Of a stretch of DNA of 64,000 nucleotides, positions 11,353 to 22,269 are shown piece after piece (positions within the stretch are counted from its first letter, which is position 1; each line of letters starts with the position of its first letter). The stretch is from Liolophura sinensis. Taxonomy: Eukaryota; Mollusca; Polyplacophora; Chitonida; Chitonidae. The DNA is taken from contig NC_088295.1 of assembly GCF_032854445.1 (NCBI RefSeq), positions 88,456,644 to 88,520,643 on the forward strand, in the 5' to 3' direction. The notes beneath the pieces were generated by a model. That model was not told the DNA's origin, made no database searches, and saw only the letters and a list, made by a program, of their open reading frames with translations. The position numbers and the translations under genes were made by a program.

Positions 11353-11640
11353 TCAAAATCGCCTTGAATTAAAAAGGAACTTCGCCACTTCATTGAAAAC
11401 TTTAACTCTGTTTCGTGGAGGACCTAGAACTGCCTGTAATGTGTGCTGAAGAATACCATAATGTGATAGCTTTGCAATAATTTGAGTTCTGATTACATTA
11501 TATCTGGGACATCTTAAAACAAAATGTACTTCGGACTCATCTACATCACAAAAATCACACCAGTCAACTGGGTGACAGTTTATCTTGAAAAGGCGTAAGT
11601 TAGGAGGTAAGACACCAGACCAACCGATCATGTTTCCTTA
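11353..11640 (-). pseudogene. LINE ORF2 C-terminal fragment
   Basis: The minus-strand frame contains a C-x(2)-C-x(7)-H-x(4)-C arrangement (WCDFCDVDESEVHFVLRC), the reverse-transcriptase-associated zinc-finger end common to I/Jockey-type LINEs. No RT domain precedes it, so it is a 5'-truncated remnant. Confidence 0.65.
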
Positions 11641-11880
11641 CTCTAACCTGTCAGTGCTGAGCACCAAGCAAAGCTACAACAACTACCAGTTTGGTGCATG
11701 ACCCAATCAGAGTTTGATCCCAGGTCTCCGGGCTTCAAGGCCGAAGTTATAACCATTAGGTCACCAAAGTGTTATTTTCAAGTGTATGATTTCCTTCTTC
11801 TGTCATTTCATTCACAAAATCCCTAACTTTAAATTTTGTTAGTAAATTAGAACGACTTATTTCAGCCTAAAATTCGGATG

Positions 11881-11920
11881 TCGCCACGATATGGCTGAAA
11901 TATTGACGACGAAGGTGTTT
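11881..11920 (+). mobile_element. LINE 3' UTR fragment
   Basis: tcgccacgatatggctgaaa tattg matches the 3' end of the LINE at 45059-45090 (tcgccaccatatagctgaaatattg). Confidence 0.5.
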
Positions 11921-14439
11921 TGATATATAGGCCTACGGTGACTCGCAAGTTCCTCTTTTTTTCTCATAATATTTCAGAGAAAATATTCTTTTATACTGAA
12001 AACAAAACAAACTTTCATTTTTACAATGAAAATTTTTTCTTACAAACCCCATCTTTTTTTTTTCACTTATTAAATTTTATTCAAAAGAATTAAGATTTCA
12101 CAGAAAAATATTTCCTCGGCCGTAGAAATATTTCCACCCATACAAATCTGTCGTTGTAGGCTTTTGAAAGTCTCAAATCCAGTCTGATAGAGAAACAAAA
12201 GGTGACGGAGCCAAGAAAATGTTAATGAAGCATGTAACGCCACACCAAAATGGAATAAGTCTTTATTGCGGGCTATATAAATTGACAATTTTTATGTCGC
12301 CAAGCAGTCTACGAAAATTCAAAATTATCAGTTTAGACCGGTCCCTACGACAAATGAAAGTCAGAGTAAGGGTATCCAAATGTGAAGCGTATAAATACAT
12401 ACTTAAATTAGTTTACACGGCGACTAATATCAAAATTTGACATTTATCAGAAAATATGCCAGTCTGTACATAATTCTCACGATTGAACCACTTTTGAACA
12501 GCACAACAGCCAAGCCATTAAAGACCCTCAGAGAACATAAAATATACGTAACAAAACAACAGTAGTTAACTTGTTAACTTGTTAATTCTGTCTGATTGTC
12601 CTGTAAAACAATCTCATACGCTAGAAATGTAGACCGTTATCAATTGTCCACCAAACGACACAAAGGCACAAAACAAGCTTTTTATATACCTAGACCAATA
12701 TTTTGGAATTTTCTGGCAACAGCAGTGTCAAATCAATACTTATTCCTTATGTCAATAAATGGTCTAAAATATGATATTTTCTAAATATTTTCAGATTTAC
12801 TTGAGTGCAAACGAAGATATGTATCGAAAATATATCTACTGAAACGTGTTAGTACTAAAGTAACAACTATCGATTCTTTTTAAAGAACCGCGCGATTTCA
12901 TTTCAAACAAATATGAAAAAACGTTACATTAAATTAGCGTCAATGAATGCTCTGTCGTGCCGCATTTACTTGCATAGTTGAACGTCATGCGCATCATGAT
13001 TGATCATTCGTGACGGTGTTACATGAAATTTTAGTGCAACTGCATTAGAGCTTTTAGCCAATGGGAGTACAGTTGGGTGAACTCTATATAGGTTACTACA
13101 TAACCATACACTGGATGTGTAAGATTATGTAATGGAGCAAATCCCTTCCTCGGTGTATTTCTTAATAATATGAGTGACCTCGGGCACGCAACAAAGTATA
13201 ACACATCTGAACGTCAGCGGGTTTTTTTTATTGACCATAATTCTACAAAGGCCGTTTATAACATAACACGTTCCAGAATTGGTAGATAACAAATCCAGAT
13301 AACAAAGCAATTAACTGAAACAACAACAGCTGGCATAGGCCTACTGTCTTAAGTAATGAGAAAATAGGTTTTATTTCTTTCGTACTGTGACAGCCAAGAA
13401 TACAATACTGTTTTTGTTGTCAATCTGCACTCACTCCGGTTCTGTGTGAGTTTCCGTCGAAGTGCCTGATGACTAATTGCCCCTTGCAAAGACTTGTGCA
13501 TTATGAAGTATGGTAACGGCTTATATTTCCGAATACCGGTCTATTCCTCAAAAAGAAGCGATCGGTTAATCAAAGGATTGACGTTACAACAAACATTTAA
13601 AGTCGTCTAAAAGGAGAAGGTCGTATGATCTTCCCGGATAAAACAGTGGGATACTGGAATGTTTAGAGCCTTGTGTTCGTGGGTTCGAAACCCGCTATAC
13701 CTTACACCAAACGAAGGGGTACTCAGGTGGTACAAGTCATCATCCTTCACCTCTCGAACCACTAACCCCCAAGTGTAAATTCTTGAAAAATAATCAACTG
13801 CTCAGACAAGAGCTTTATATCACAGCAAACGTTTAAGGTCCGATACAAATTTGTAGATATCTGACATTTGGAGAAGCTTAAGTACCTCGATTCTACATTC
13901 CAGGCTACAGGGTTATATGAAAGTGCTAAGATCCTATGAGGCAGAAAAGGTGAATGCCTGTTCTGTATATAAGAAGAAGGAATCGTGTAGTTTTCTTTGG
14001 CAACACGCATCGCTGTACACATGATCCTAATTTCATCAGTGTGTTCTGAAGGTATCAACCACCCTGGAGGATAAGCAGTGAATATCTCTTTACATAGCCT
14101 AGACCATTTATCACGACTCCTGTTCAGATAAACTGGACAACACGAAACACAAAACAGTCGCAGACAACTATATCATTCACATATGAAAAGCCACGACTGT
14201 TTCCTTATTCTAGCATCTTTCCGTCACAACATGGTTAAAACTGGCCTGCTGCCAAAATGTCGTTAACTCCCAACTCTATTGTTAATGCAGTTCAGGGGAG
14301 ATAATTCTCATTGATCATTATGTATATGCTACATCATGGTTTAACACCTGACCCTTTGTAAAAAAGCGCTAAAAGGTTCGAGAAACATTGGGATCTAAAA
14401 TTAGATAATGTCTAGACTGTTTACCATTGGCTACGATAT

Positions 14440-14640
14440 TCTGCTAGCCCAATGTAAAGAGAGGAGTTGAAATAGCCACCTGGGGCTAGTTTGTGGGGTA
14501 GTTTGTCAGGGGAGTCATTGGGTAAGTGTGGAATTGTGGTCTTTGCTATGTTTCCTGCACAGATATATCAAACTACCCTGTAAGCACGTGGATTATTCCT
14601 GAACACGGTGTAAAACACCAATCTATTCAATAAAATTGAG
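14440..14640 (+). mobile_element. Second-type SINE-like element upstream of terminal exon copy 2
   Basis: The tail acgtggattattcctgaaca cggtgtaaaacaccaat matches the element ending at 8320. It lies at the same distance upstream of the duplicated exon, so the element or its 3' end was copied with it. Confidence 0.4.
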
Positions 14641-14719
14641 TAAACAATACATTCTTTCTTGTAACTAGTCAGCGCTTAGTCTACATATGTTTGTTGTAAC
14701 GAGTCGTATGTCTTTTCAG

Positions 14720-14891
14720 GAATGGCGATGTCGTAAGATTTTTCGTGCTGCCTCTTGAAGGTCACAGGAGGTTTGATGGCTACTGTTCCCGTGCCGATCC
14801 AGTTGGCTTCACTAAGGTACCCGAACTGGAACCGAGAAACTATCCAACGCTAGTGCAAATCATCCGATACACCGCATCAGTGAAATATTAA
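14720..14891 (+). CDS. Gene A last exon, copy 2 (possible alternative last exon)
   Basis: The acceptor is tgtcttttcag, entered in phase 2 as in copy 1. It reads NGDVVRFFVLP, contains GYCS, and ends SVKY before TAA, 56 codons plus stop. The upstream intron end (from about 14585) and the 3' UTR are also copied, so the whole block is a segmental duplication. No separate upstream exons were found between 8596 and 14719, so the simplest reading is an alternative last exon of gene A. It could also be a remnant of a tandem gene copy. The open frame despite clear divergence suggests it has been under selection. Confidence 0.55.
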
Positions 14892-14929
14892 GTTGTAGGC
14901 TTAATACCGATACTTCTCCATCTCCAATA

Positions 14930-15310
14930 TATAATTCTTACTTTCGATGGAAAACAAACTAGACCAGTCTTTGTCACGTGCGTAATCAAATAAATACGAT
15001 GGCTTGCATCAGAGCATTTCCCCGCTTTCCTGTGTGTCTAGAAATCATTGCCTCTGAGGTTTACTGTTGTAGAGGCCTGTAGCTTTCCTCAATGCGATTT
15101 TGTACCTAACTGCTATATCAGTCGTAAACATAATCCTTACTTCGATGGAATACAATGAATCCAGATCGGTCGTTGTCAAGTGCCTAATCAAATAAATACG
15201 ATGACTTGCATCTAAACTTTCCGCGCCTTTCTTCATATTTGTAAATGTGTATCTGTGTGGTTAATGTTGTACAGCATTCCTGAGTACGATTTTGTGCTTA
15301 ACTACAATAT
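14930..15310 (+). repeat. Tandem copies of the gene A 3' UTR segment
   Basis: The segment around 14935-15010 (cttactttcgatggaaaac, later taatcaaataaatacgatg) recurs at 15125-15220, and the bases just before it (15085-15125) recur at about 15265-15310. The same motif follows the first terminal exon at 8665-8760. The UTR has been duplicated in tandem after the exon duplication. Confidence 0.6.
14989..14994 (+). terminator. Polyadenylation signal, gene A copy 2
   Basis: AATAAA about 100 bases after the stop of the second terminal exon, in the position matching the signal of copy 1. A further UTR copy has AATAAA at 15191-15196. Confidence 0.5.
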
Positions 15311-15969
15311 CAGGGCTACGGGCTGTAAATCCATCGTGTTGAGTTACATCGCCAAGTTATATATATATGGACAGTTGCAATTAAATAGCAACTGATATAT
15401 ACATTTTCATTATCGATAATTTATATCAAGCATGTTAGGCAGTTTGGATGCTGATTTAATTCATGCGCCCCCCCCTCCTCCCCACCACCAGAACATTCCT
15501 TTCGTCTTTCCATCATCATTGCGTCCGCCCCGAAGTCGGAGACTCCTGCGCTTATAATGTCTGCACACTATCGTCATATTACACTTTATACCAGATCGGG
15601 ATTAAAGTATGTTGAGATAGACTGCTGATATTTTGAGCGTAGGATAAACCATCAACCTTTGGAAAGTTACTGACGAACTGTCGCACATGTGACATACAGG
15701 TAATGGTGCTGAAGTTTTAAACTTCCTTGTGAGTGTTGCTTGTGAGGACTGATATTGTGATAGCCATGAACAACGCCTTATAGATGCAGCCCATCGCTAT
15801 GACACTGTGGGTTTAGGTTGGTGATAAAGTCGAGCTGCAAATGTACCGAAATCACACGTTAATTCTGCTTTACGTAGGTGTTAACAGCTGTCATTCACTG
15901 CTATAGTCTGTTTCACTTCTTGAGGTGCACAATTTCTTGCACTGGGGCCGATTTCCATGCGGGCAGCTG

Positions 15970-16081
15970 TTGGTTTGCCCGGGCTCTGCTCTGTTGATTT
16001 CCTCCCACCATAATGATGGTCACTGTTGTATAAGTGAAATGTCCTTGTATACGGCGTAAAAACACTAATCAGATAAACAAA
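15970..16081 (+). mobile_element. SINE 3' fragment
   Basis: It starts tggtttgcccgggctctgct and continues through ccaccataatgatgg to tacggcgtaaaaacactaat. It is the 3' half of the main SINE family, with no head. Confidence 0.7.
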
Positions 16082-16202
16082 TGAAAGCTAGTTAAGGTAA
16101 TTGCTATAGCATATCATGACAGATCTTCTACAAGCTAGCGTTTAAGCGAATTGTGACCTTTCTGGGTACATTTTGCTCGCAGCTTGCCGGCAGATCGGGG
16201 AG

Positions 16203-16210
16203 TATAAAAG
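16203..16210 (+). promoter_or_regulatory. TATA box of gene B
   Basis: TATAAAAG lies 57 bases upstream of the gene B start codon. A pyrimidine-rich tctcattgac about 30 bases downstream (near 16235) fits an initiator, implying a 5' UTR of about 30 bases. Confidence 0.7.
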
Positions 16211-16266
16211 CCTAGTTTGAGGAACCGGCAAGCCATCTCATTGACACCAGGACGAGGATCACAACA

Positions 16267-16345
16267 ATGCATGCATCGTTATTTGTTTGGGCTTTGATGC
16301 TGTTCGCTGGCAACTGCGCTGCATTTCGTAAGGGAGGCGCAAGAG
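16267..16345 (+). CDS. Gene B exon 1 (signal peptide)
   Basis: The ATG at 16267 is followed by a hydrophobic core and a likely cleavage near NCAA/F. The donor is gtacgt, phase 1. A second ATG-like start is not needed because the hydrophobic segment begins at once. Confidence 0.75.
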
Positions 16346-19300
16346 GTACGTCTGTCATCTGTTTTGTGTCAGTATTGACAAGGGTAAACTTTGTAAAAAT
16401 TAGAATCCAGTTCTCGGAATGATCTGTATTGTTGTGATATCTATTATTCTGTAAACCAAACGTAAGAGATCCATTGCTCCTTATAAATATTTTACTCCTG
16501 CTAGAGCTACTGTCACTACCACAATTACCGATAGTACTACTAGAACTACACGTAGAACAGTAACTGTAACTGTTGCTACTGCAATTACCAGTAGTACTGC
16601 TAAAATTATTTGTACTACAGTAACACGAACTGTTGCTATTCCTACTGCTGCTAATTTTCAATGTCAGCAAGTCTACTGCTTCGTATATTATTGCAACTGC
16701 GATGCATCTAGTCCTGCCTCCAGTGGTTTATTTTTATCAACATAGTGTGATTACAGTTGCTCCTAGCATCATGTGAAGGGGACGTACAATTTAAAGATAA
16801 ACTTGGCACTGTGGTCTGTACATAGCATTTCTTTGCAACCAGATTTGTTTAGGTTCATGTTAAAAGGTTTTGTTGTCTGTAGATAAATTTAAAATGAGGC
16901 AGAAAGTAAAAATTCTCAATTTTTTACACCGTTGTTTAACAAATACAACTACGTAAAACGTGTTTTCCCATACGTATACTTTTGTATTTATAACTGTCTA
17001 CTTAAATATGCAATATATATTTCATTTATATTGGGAATTGTTATGCGTTGTACTTTACTCTGCCCAAATTTGTTCTAGATTTTCAGTTTTTGCAAGGATC
17101 CCAATTCTGATTCATGATTAGTTTCTATTGTATGGAGCGGTCGTTGACCTCTTGTTTGAGTGACAGTCATTTGCTGCTATGAATATTGGTTTTTCACCTT
17201 ATAAACATTGGCACACCTAATGGCTTCTCGGTGTCAAATGACTGAAAAGTTTGACGTTATAGTTGAACCATTCATTCATTCATTCATTCATTCATTCATT
17301 TATTCATAATCCTTGGGAACGATGTTAAGAGACGAGCTTTAGGGTTCAGTTACCTCTCATGGCTTTGGCTTAAGGTGCTTAAGATGTATTAGCAATCTAG
17401 AAGATATTGTTGTGGGGTCAATGTTTTGTTTTGCTCTCCAATTTAAAATTGAAGACTGTACTCCAAAATAAAACTCTTTAACAGGCTTTCTTTGTAGATG
17501 TACAATGAATTCATTTATGTATGAATTGCAAAACATACCAAAGCCAGACTTGGCCATTTTGCAGAAATGAAGCAAGAATTAAAATACGAAACTGTGGCTG
17601 GGCTGATTTTAAGCCTTGAATGTCGTTTAATCTCCTCCAAATCTTTCCTGTAAACAAAGGTCTCTCAAGCATGATAATACTGCTTTTGGGTTGTGTCTTG
17701 TAGCTTACTGTGTGGACGCGTTCTCAAGGAGGCACGCACTACAAGAGAAATGGGTGGAAGTATATAAACTGTGCGAGTGCATCTACCCGGAGAGTCTGCT
17801 CTTCTTCTGGAATGGACGGAACCCGTCTGATGCCATCAGCCATTGTCAGTATAATGGTGAGCAACCTCTGTGTCTCTTGGCACAGACGTATACATAGGTT
17901 GAGAATGATTGAGGCTGAAAACCTGTGGGTTGTGGGTTTGTTTGTTTTTTTTTTTTTTGTTTTGTTTTTTTTTTGTTTGTTTGTTTTTTTTTTTTTTACA
18001 CTTGTATGAAAGTGGATTGCACACTACGTAGTCTTACGTTCCTCCTCAGCTCGTATATTTGAAAGTGGCTTACACCAAATATTGGAGCGAATTAAGGCGG
18101 AGTAATGTAGTTCTGCAGACTATACGTATGATTTACATTCGTCGTACGACATAAAAGGGATAATCTCATCTCATATTGTGCTAGCGAGGTGGGCAAAAGT
18201 GACAAAAGATTAGACATTCAGTTTTTGAAATATGTGCCAATAACATGCGCCAATTATCTCAGATGGGGAAGCTAAACTAAACTTATCATGCGATTTTATT
18301 TGCAATTACAATTCCCTTAGACACTGGATTAAGCCTTTTTACATAAGAGTATTCGGAATATATAACCGAGTTGTTTTAGGTCGGTTTGCCACAAGTAAAG
18401 TTTGCTCTATGCAAGACTCCCTGTCAGGTTTGTAAGAACAGTAACAAAAGTCCAGGTATACGGGTTGAGAAAGTATACCAAGAACGCATTCGTTTTCTCG
18501 TGTTCTTACTTTAGAAGCTATATGTAACGGGTACCAGTTCTACAAAGCCAGTTTTGATCTAAACTGAAAGAAAGCTACAGTAATTTTTTACAGATGGACA
18601 ACTGAAAAATGTGCTTCGTTTGTTATCTTATTAGATTTCATTTATTAGACTTTTAAGAGAGTTTATGCACTTCTGTGTTTGAATTCTAAGGTTGGGTTTA
18701 TGGTCAGTACTGCCAATGAGGATATGGTACTCTCTGTCGTCACATTTCACTTCAAGTCAAAAATTGAAATGTCATTTAAACTTTCTTTCTTTTGTATCGC
18801 ACAGATTCAAAATTGGGAATACCGATCAAGTGCAAGCTACAAAAGGCTTGCATACATACGAATGTAACTAACCAACACAGTTTCCGGTTTGCTAACGCCA
18901 ACCTTTTCTGTGACCATATCTCTCTGAATAATAATGTACAAGAGGGCGATAAGAGCCATACAGTTATTAACAGTTACATAGGGATATTTATAAAACATGG
19001 TTTATCTTGTGGCACGCAGTGGCAGTGTATTTATGAAAACTTAGATATACAGACTGTGAAAGGGCATCAGTCAGTTAACATTTACACAGAAATCAGCACA
19101 TGAAAGAGATTTTTAAAAATGTATGAATTTATGTGTAACAAATTTACAAAAACACATTTAATTGAGCTTTGTTAAACTCCGTGTATGGAAGGACTGATCT
19201 CTAAAGGGAGCTACAGGCAACTAATAGTCATTTGTCATCCTGGATTTACGGAGCTCTTGGACTTTTTTTCCAGATGCTGTCCAGAATGACATTACATTAT

Positions 19301-19874
19301 AGAGAATCAATGCTGAACACAGATTTAAGAGTGGCGGGCACAAACGTGCACCCTTCCGTAAACGATTGCTTACATTTTCCTTATGACTTATGAATCCACT
19401 ATACGAGAACAAACGGGCATGTATCCCATCCACACTTTATGACAGGTGTGAAAAGTTTAACAAGGAAACTGTTCGAATAGACAGCCACTCTTGACGCTAT
19501 GAACATTATCTTATTTGTCAATTGGCCGAAATCTATAAGTGTTTTACACAGCTCACTGTCATGTTCTACTAAAGTTATTGCCAAGGGAACGGTAAAAGGA
19601 AAGTACAAAAAATGTACCTGCAGGTTTTACTTTATTGTATGGGTGAAAAAGATAAAAGCGTATTGTCTCCCCTTGTCTCTTCCCTCGCACAGGCTGTCCC
19701 ACACTCTCCGGTAGATGGTTACTGCAAGCAGGGGAAGAATTTTACAATGACAGTGGGGACTGGTGTATTTGTCAGAGGGGTACAAGCCCATGGCTAATGG
19801 ATGCCGCCACGCTGTTCCACGCCAAGTGTTTCGATGAAGGCCGGGAGTACTATATGGATTTCGACCATTCATAA
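16267..19874 (+). CDS. Gene B: small secreted cysteine-rich protein, two VWC-like modules
   Basis: Three exons (16267-16345, 17704-17856, 19693-19874) join through two phase-1 introns into 137 codons plus stop. The start MHASLFVWALMLFAGNCAAF is a signal peptide, preceded by a TATA box at a normal distance. Exons 2 and 3 each encode one module that starts with Cys, has a C-x-C centre (LCECIYPE; WCICQRG) and ends with another Cys (SHC; AKC). The two modules align with each other, and the GEEFYNDSGDWCIC stretch resembles the single-domain von Willebrand type C proteins of invertebrates. The role is unknown; in invertebrates such proteins include extracellular matrix and stress-response factors. 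Each module has few cysteines, so the family assignment is tentative. AATAAA lies 24 bases after the stop. Confidence 0.7.
16505..16645. repeat. ~60-bp duplication, AC/GT-triplet rich
   Basis: Two diverged units starting caattacc(g/a)(a/g)tagtact and ending gttgctactg. The opposite strand gives a spurious Ser-rich frame. Confidence 0.65.
17268..17305. repeat. (ATTC)n microsatellite
   Basis: About nine attc units after ttgaacc. It resembles the tail of the I/Nimb-like LINE at 45110-45130, but no LINE body precedes it. Confidence 0.85.
17704..17856 (+). CDS. Gene B exon 2 (module 1)
   Basis: The acceptor is gtcttgtag and the donor atg|gtgagc, phase 1 at both ends. It encodes AYCVDAFSRR, KLCECIYPE and SHCQYN. 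A different frame is also open here but does not join in phase and lacks the cysteine pattern shared with exon 3. Confidence 0.65.
17857..19692. other. Gene B intron 2
   Basis: It has a long T/G run at about 17938-17998. The remainder shows no supported feature. Confidence 0.6.
19693..19874 (+). CDS. Gene B exon 3 (module 2 and stop)
   Basis: The acceptor is ccctcgcacag, phase 1. It encodes GCPTLSGRW, EEFYNDSGDWCICQRG and FHAKCFDEG, and ends DFDHS then TAA. Confidence 0.75.
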
Positions 19875-19897
19875 ATCAGCTCTGTTCTCAAAGTTTG

Positions 19898-19903
19898 AAT
19901 AAA
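19898..19903 (+). terminator. Polyadenylation signal of gene B
   Basis: AATAAA 24 bases after the stop codon. Confidence 0.65.
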
Positions 19904-20069
19904 CTCACGATGTCTTCATTAGAATTACATATCGGTATGTGATGTTGTGTGAGTTGATTTGATTCGATGAATATTCACGTAGTGGTTTGAAGATATATCT
20001 GCATCATCACATGTTATGTACCTAACAGGCTACGAAGACAACAAACGCCAATCATGACGAATAAGACAG

Positions 20070-20335
20070 AACATGGGATCTCATTGGCCAGGGGCCATGA
20101 ACTCTCATGCTATTAGTTAGGAACCATGGGCTCCCATTCCATTGGTCAGGAACCATGGGCTCCCGTTCCATTGGGCAGGAGCCATGGGCTCTCATTTCAT
20201 TGGTCAGGAGCCAAGAACTCATTCTGTTAGTCAGGAGCCATGGGCTCCCATTTCATTGGTCAGGAGCCATGGGCTTCCATTTCATTGGTCAGGAGCCTTG
20301 CACTCCCATCTTACTGGTCAGGAGTCATGAATAAT
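20070..20335. repeat. ~29-bp minisatellite, about 9 copies
   Basis: The unit is aaccatgggctcccattcca ttggtcagg with substitutions and some shortened copies. Confidence 0.85.
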
Positions 20336-20801
20336 GTTATAGCCTAGATGTGGCATTCCTCCTGAGGAGCCAGGTACGAAATCAAGTATACTCTAAAGTT
20401 GACTGAGCATAGACTATGTGGATATGCAGCAAAGGATCTGCACATTTGGCTGTGTGATTCCAATTAGCTGACAGTGTCGCTGACTGGAATGATTCGAGCG
20501 ACAGACAACACAAGATAAACACGGCGTTCTCAAAATATACAGAAGCAAAACCTTAAGAGTTGGTATAACCAGTCACTAACAATGTACACAAATTTGCATC
20601 ACATTAAATTAAATATCATGAATCAATAAACAATTATTTTTAAGTATGATAAATATCACAATAGGACTAGATAGTTGCTAAATCTCATGTTCACTTTAAA
20701 ATACAACTATAGGCACTTTGATTGAACAGCTTTTGCGCTTTTCGGATATAAATATAACACACAATAAAACTACGAACAAATCCGTAAGTCCAGTAATCAC
20801 G

Positions 20802-20844
20802 TTATTTATTTATTTATTTATTTATTTGATTGGTGTTTTACGCC
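20802..20844 (-). mobile_element. Tail-only SINE insertion (43 bp) with target-site duplication
   Basis: Only the (ttta)n tail plus gattggtgttttacgcc is present, yet it is flanked by a perfect 14-bp duplication, gtccagtaatcacg, at 20788-20801 and 20845-20858. This marks a genuine, severely 5'-truncated insertion. Confidence 0.85.
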
Positions 20845-21273
20845 GTCCAGTAATCACGCACTGAAATGATCAGTGAATCTGAATGCATCACGTAAACTTT
20901 TCTGAGTGATTTAAGTTTAAGAAAATGGAAATGCATTCACACGTATAAGTATAATATTGTTCATAAAATACCATCAACCAAACCCGTCCCAAATCAACAC
21001 ATTTAAGAACAAGACTTTTCTCTTTTGATAACTATAATTTAAGCTCTGGCCACATAAACAAACTAGACACATTTTAATAAACCAAATGTAAAGACACAAA
21101 ACCTTAAAACCCTAACCCCATAATGGAACATTTCAGAGTTTTCACATTTAATATCTCAAATGGCTTAAAACTGTAAATGACCAGATTCTGAAATCGAATT
21201 AAAACATTCTATATTAGACATGCTACATTTGCACAAAATTCCGTATACAATTCAGAACAGGACTATTTTCAGC

Positions 21274-21399
21274 CTACACAGATTCAACACCCCTATCGAT
21301 AATGGACTGGATCAGCGGGTTCAGTGCGTAGTTGAAAAAAACAATAAATGTGACCAAAAATATTTCGACTTTGTCTGACGCTAATAATCTAGTATAAAC
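21274..21399 (-). other. Possible terminal exon or remnant with a GPCR-like membrane segment
   Basis: A 41-codon minus-strand open stretch after an acceptor-like tttttcttaag. It encodes a hydrophobic helix with FFNYALNPLIQSII and stops after RGVESV. N-x(3)-NPLI resembles the helix-7 motif of class A GPCRs, but Tyr of NPxxY is Gln. No upstream exons were found. It could be a remnant or chance. Confidence 0.2.
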
Positions 21400-21636
21400 T
21401 TAAGAAAAACAACACCGGTAACACACTGAACAGACATGCTCCGGATACCTAAACTGCGCCAAGCAGGGAGCATTCAATGTACCTCTAGTGACTAGTTCAC
21501 TGGACAACTATATATGCATATATAGCGAGCAGTTAGTTATAGATTTTAGCAATACATGGACCGATTAAGACTGCATTGTACAGAGAGTGTTATGCTGACA
21601 TAAAATGTCATCCCAGGCTTACCCGTGCAGCATAGT

Positions 21637-21699
21637 TTATTTATTTGATCTGTATTTTACACCGTATTCAAGAATATTTCACCTGTAGGCCGGCGCGCA
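21637..21699 (-). mobile_element. Short 5'-truncated SINE with target-site duplication
   Basis: SINE 3' end (tttatttgatctgtatttta then accgtattcaagaatatttc) flanked by cagcatagt at 21628-21636 and 21700-21708. Confidence 0.75.
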
Positions 21700-22269
21700 C
21701 AGCATAGTAAAATACACAATACACAAATAATGTTGTGAATACAATACACAAGTAATATTGCTGGGGTTCATTATTAAAACTCAATGGCCTATACCATAAC
21801 ATACAGTTTCAATCGACTATTGGAATGAATATATCAAACATGTTATTTTAACTGATATATAGCTTTTCTTCAGATGTGTTCCTCTTTTTCGTTTGATACT
21901 GGCTGTTGTCATCTTTTCTGTTTAAAATTTCTATATATGTACAAAATGATTTGCTCCATTTACCCATTGAGAATAGTACTGTTAAGCCTTTACAAAGATT
22001 AATGGAGTAGAAATGTACAGTGCTAATAAAGTTAAGTACCTGCTACAGATTTGCAATACATGTAGATCACCGAATTACATACACTGAGTTTAGCTTTACA
22101 AGTTTATATAATATCGGGCCCCCACCGATATGGAGCAAAGTCATTCATTCATTTATACCTTTGCGAGCTGTAATAATTATTCCCTTTTATTATGAAAGAT
22201 CATATTTTATTGCAGTTGTCATGGCTCTGCTGTGATTACATCATCCCTGTATACAAAGTCAATGAACTA

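Larger units (their letters stand above)
8596..14719. other. Region between the two terminal exons
   Basis: 6.1 kb that would be intronic if the second last exon is used. It contains an SGNH-like pseudogene (9037-9640), a nested SINE pair (10655-11143), two LINE 3' fragments (11353-11640, 11881-11920) and a SINE-like element (14440-14640). A B-box-like gggttcgaaaccc at about 13680 may be another old SINE. The rest, including 11925-13600, shows no gene I can support. Confidence 0.5.
14892..16202. other. Spacer between gene A copy-2 exon and gene B
   Basis: It contains the tandem UTR copies (14930-15310), a short C-rich run at about 15468-15485 and a SINE tail fragment (15970-16081). The rest has no recognisable feature. 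Confidence 0.5.
16346..17703. other. Gene B intron 1
   Basis: It contains a ~60-bp diverged duplication (16505-16645) and an (attc)n run (17268-17305). Nothing else was recognised. Confidence 0.6.

Noticed and set aside
16212-16670. Minus-strand Ser-rich ORF of 152 codons
   Set aside because: It overlaps the gene B promoter and exon 1 on the opposite strand and its composition comes from the ~60-bp duplication.
17710-18009. Alternative frame over gene B exon 2
   Set aside because: It does not join exon 1 or exon 3 in phase and runs into a T-rich stretch. The cysteine pattern of the chosen frame matches exon 3.
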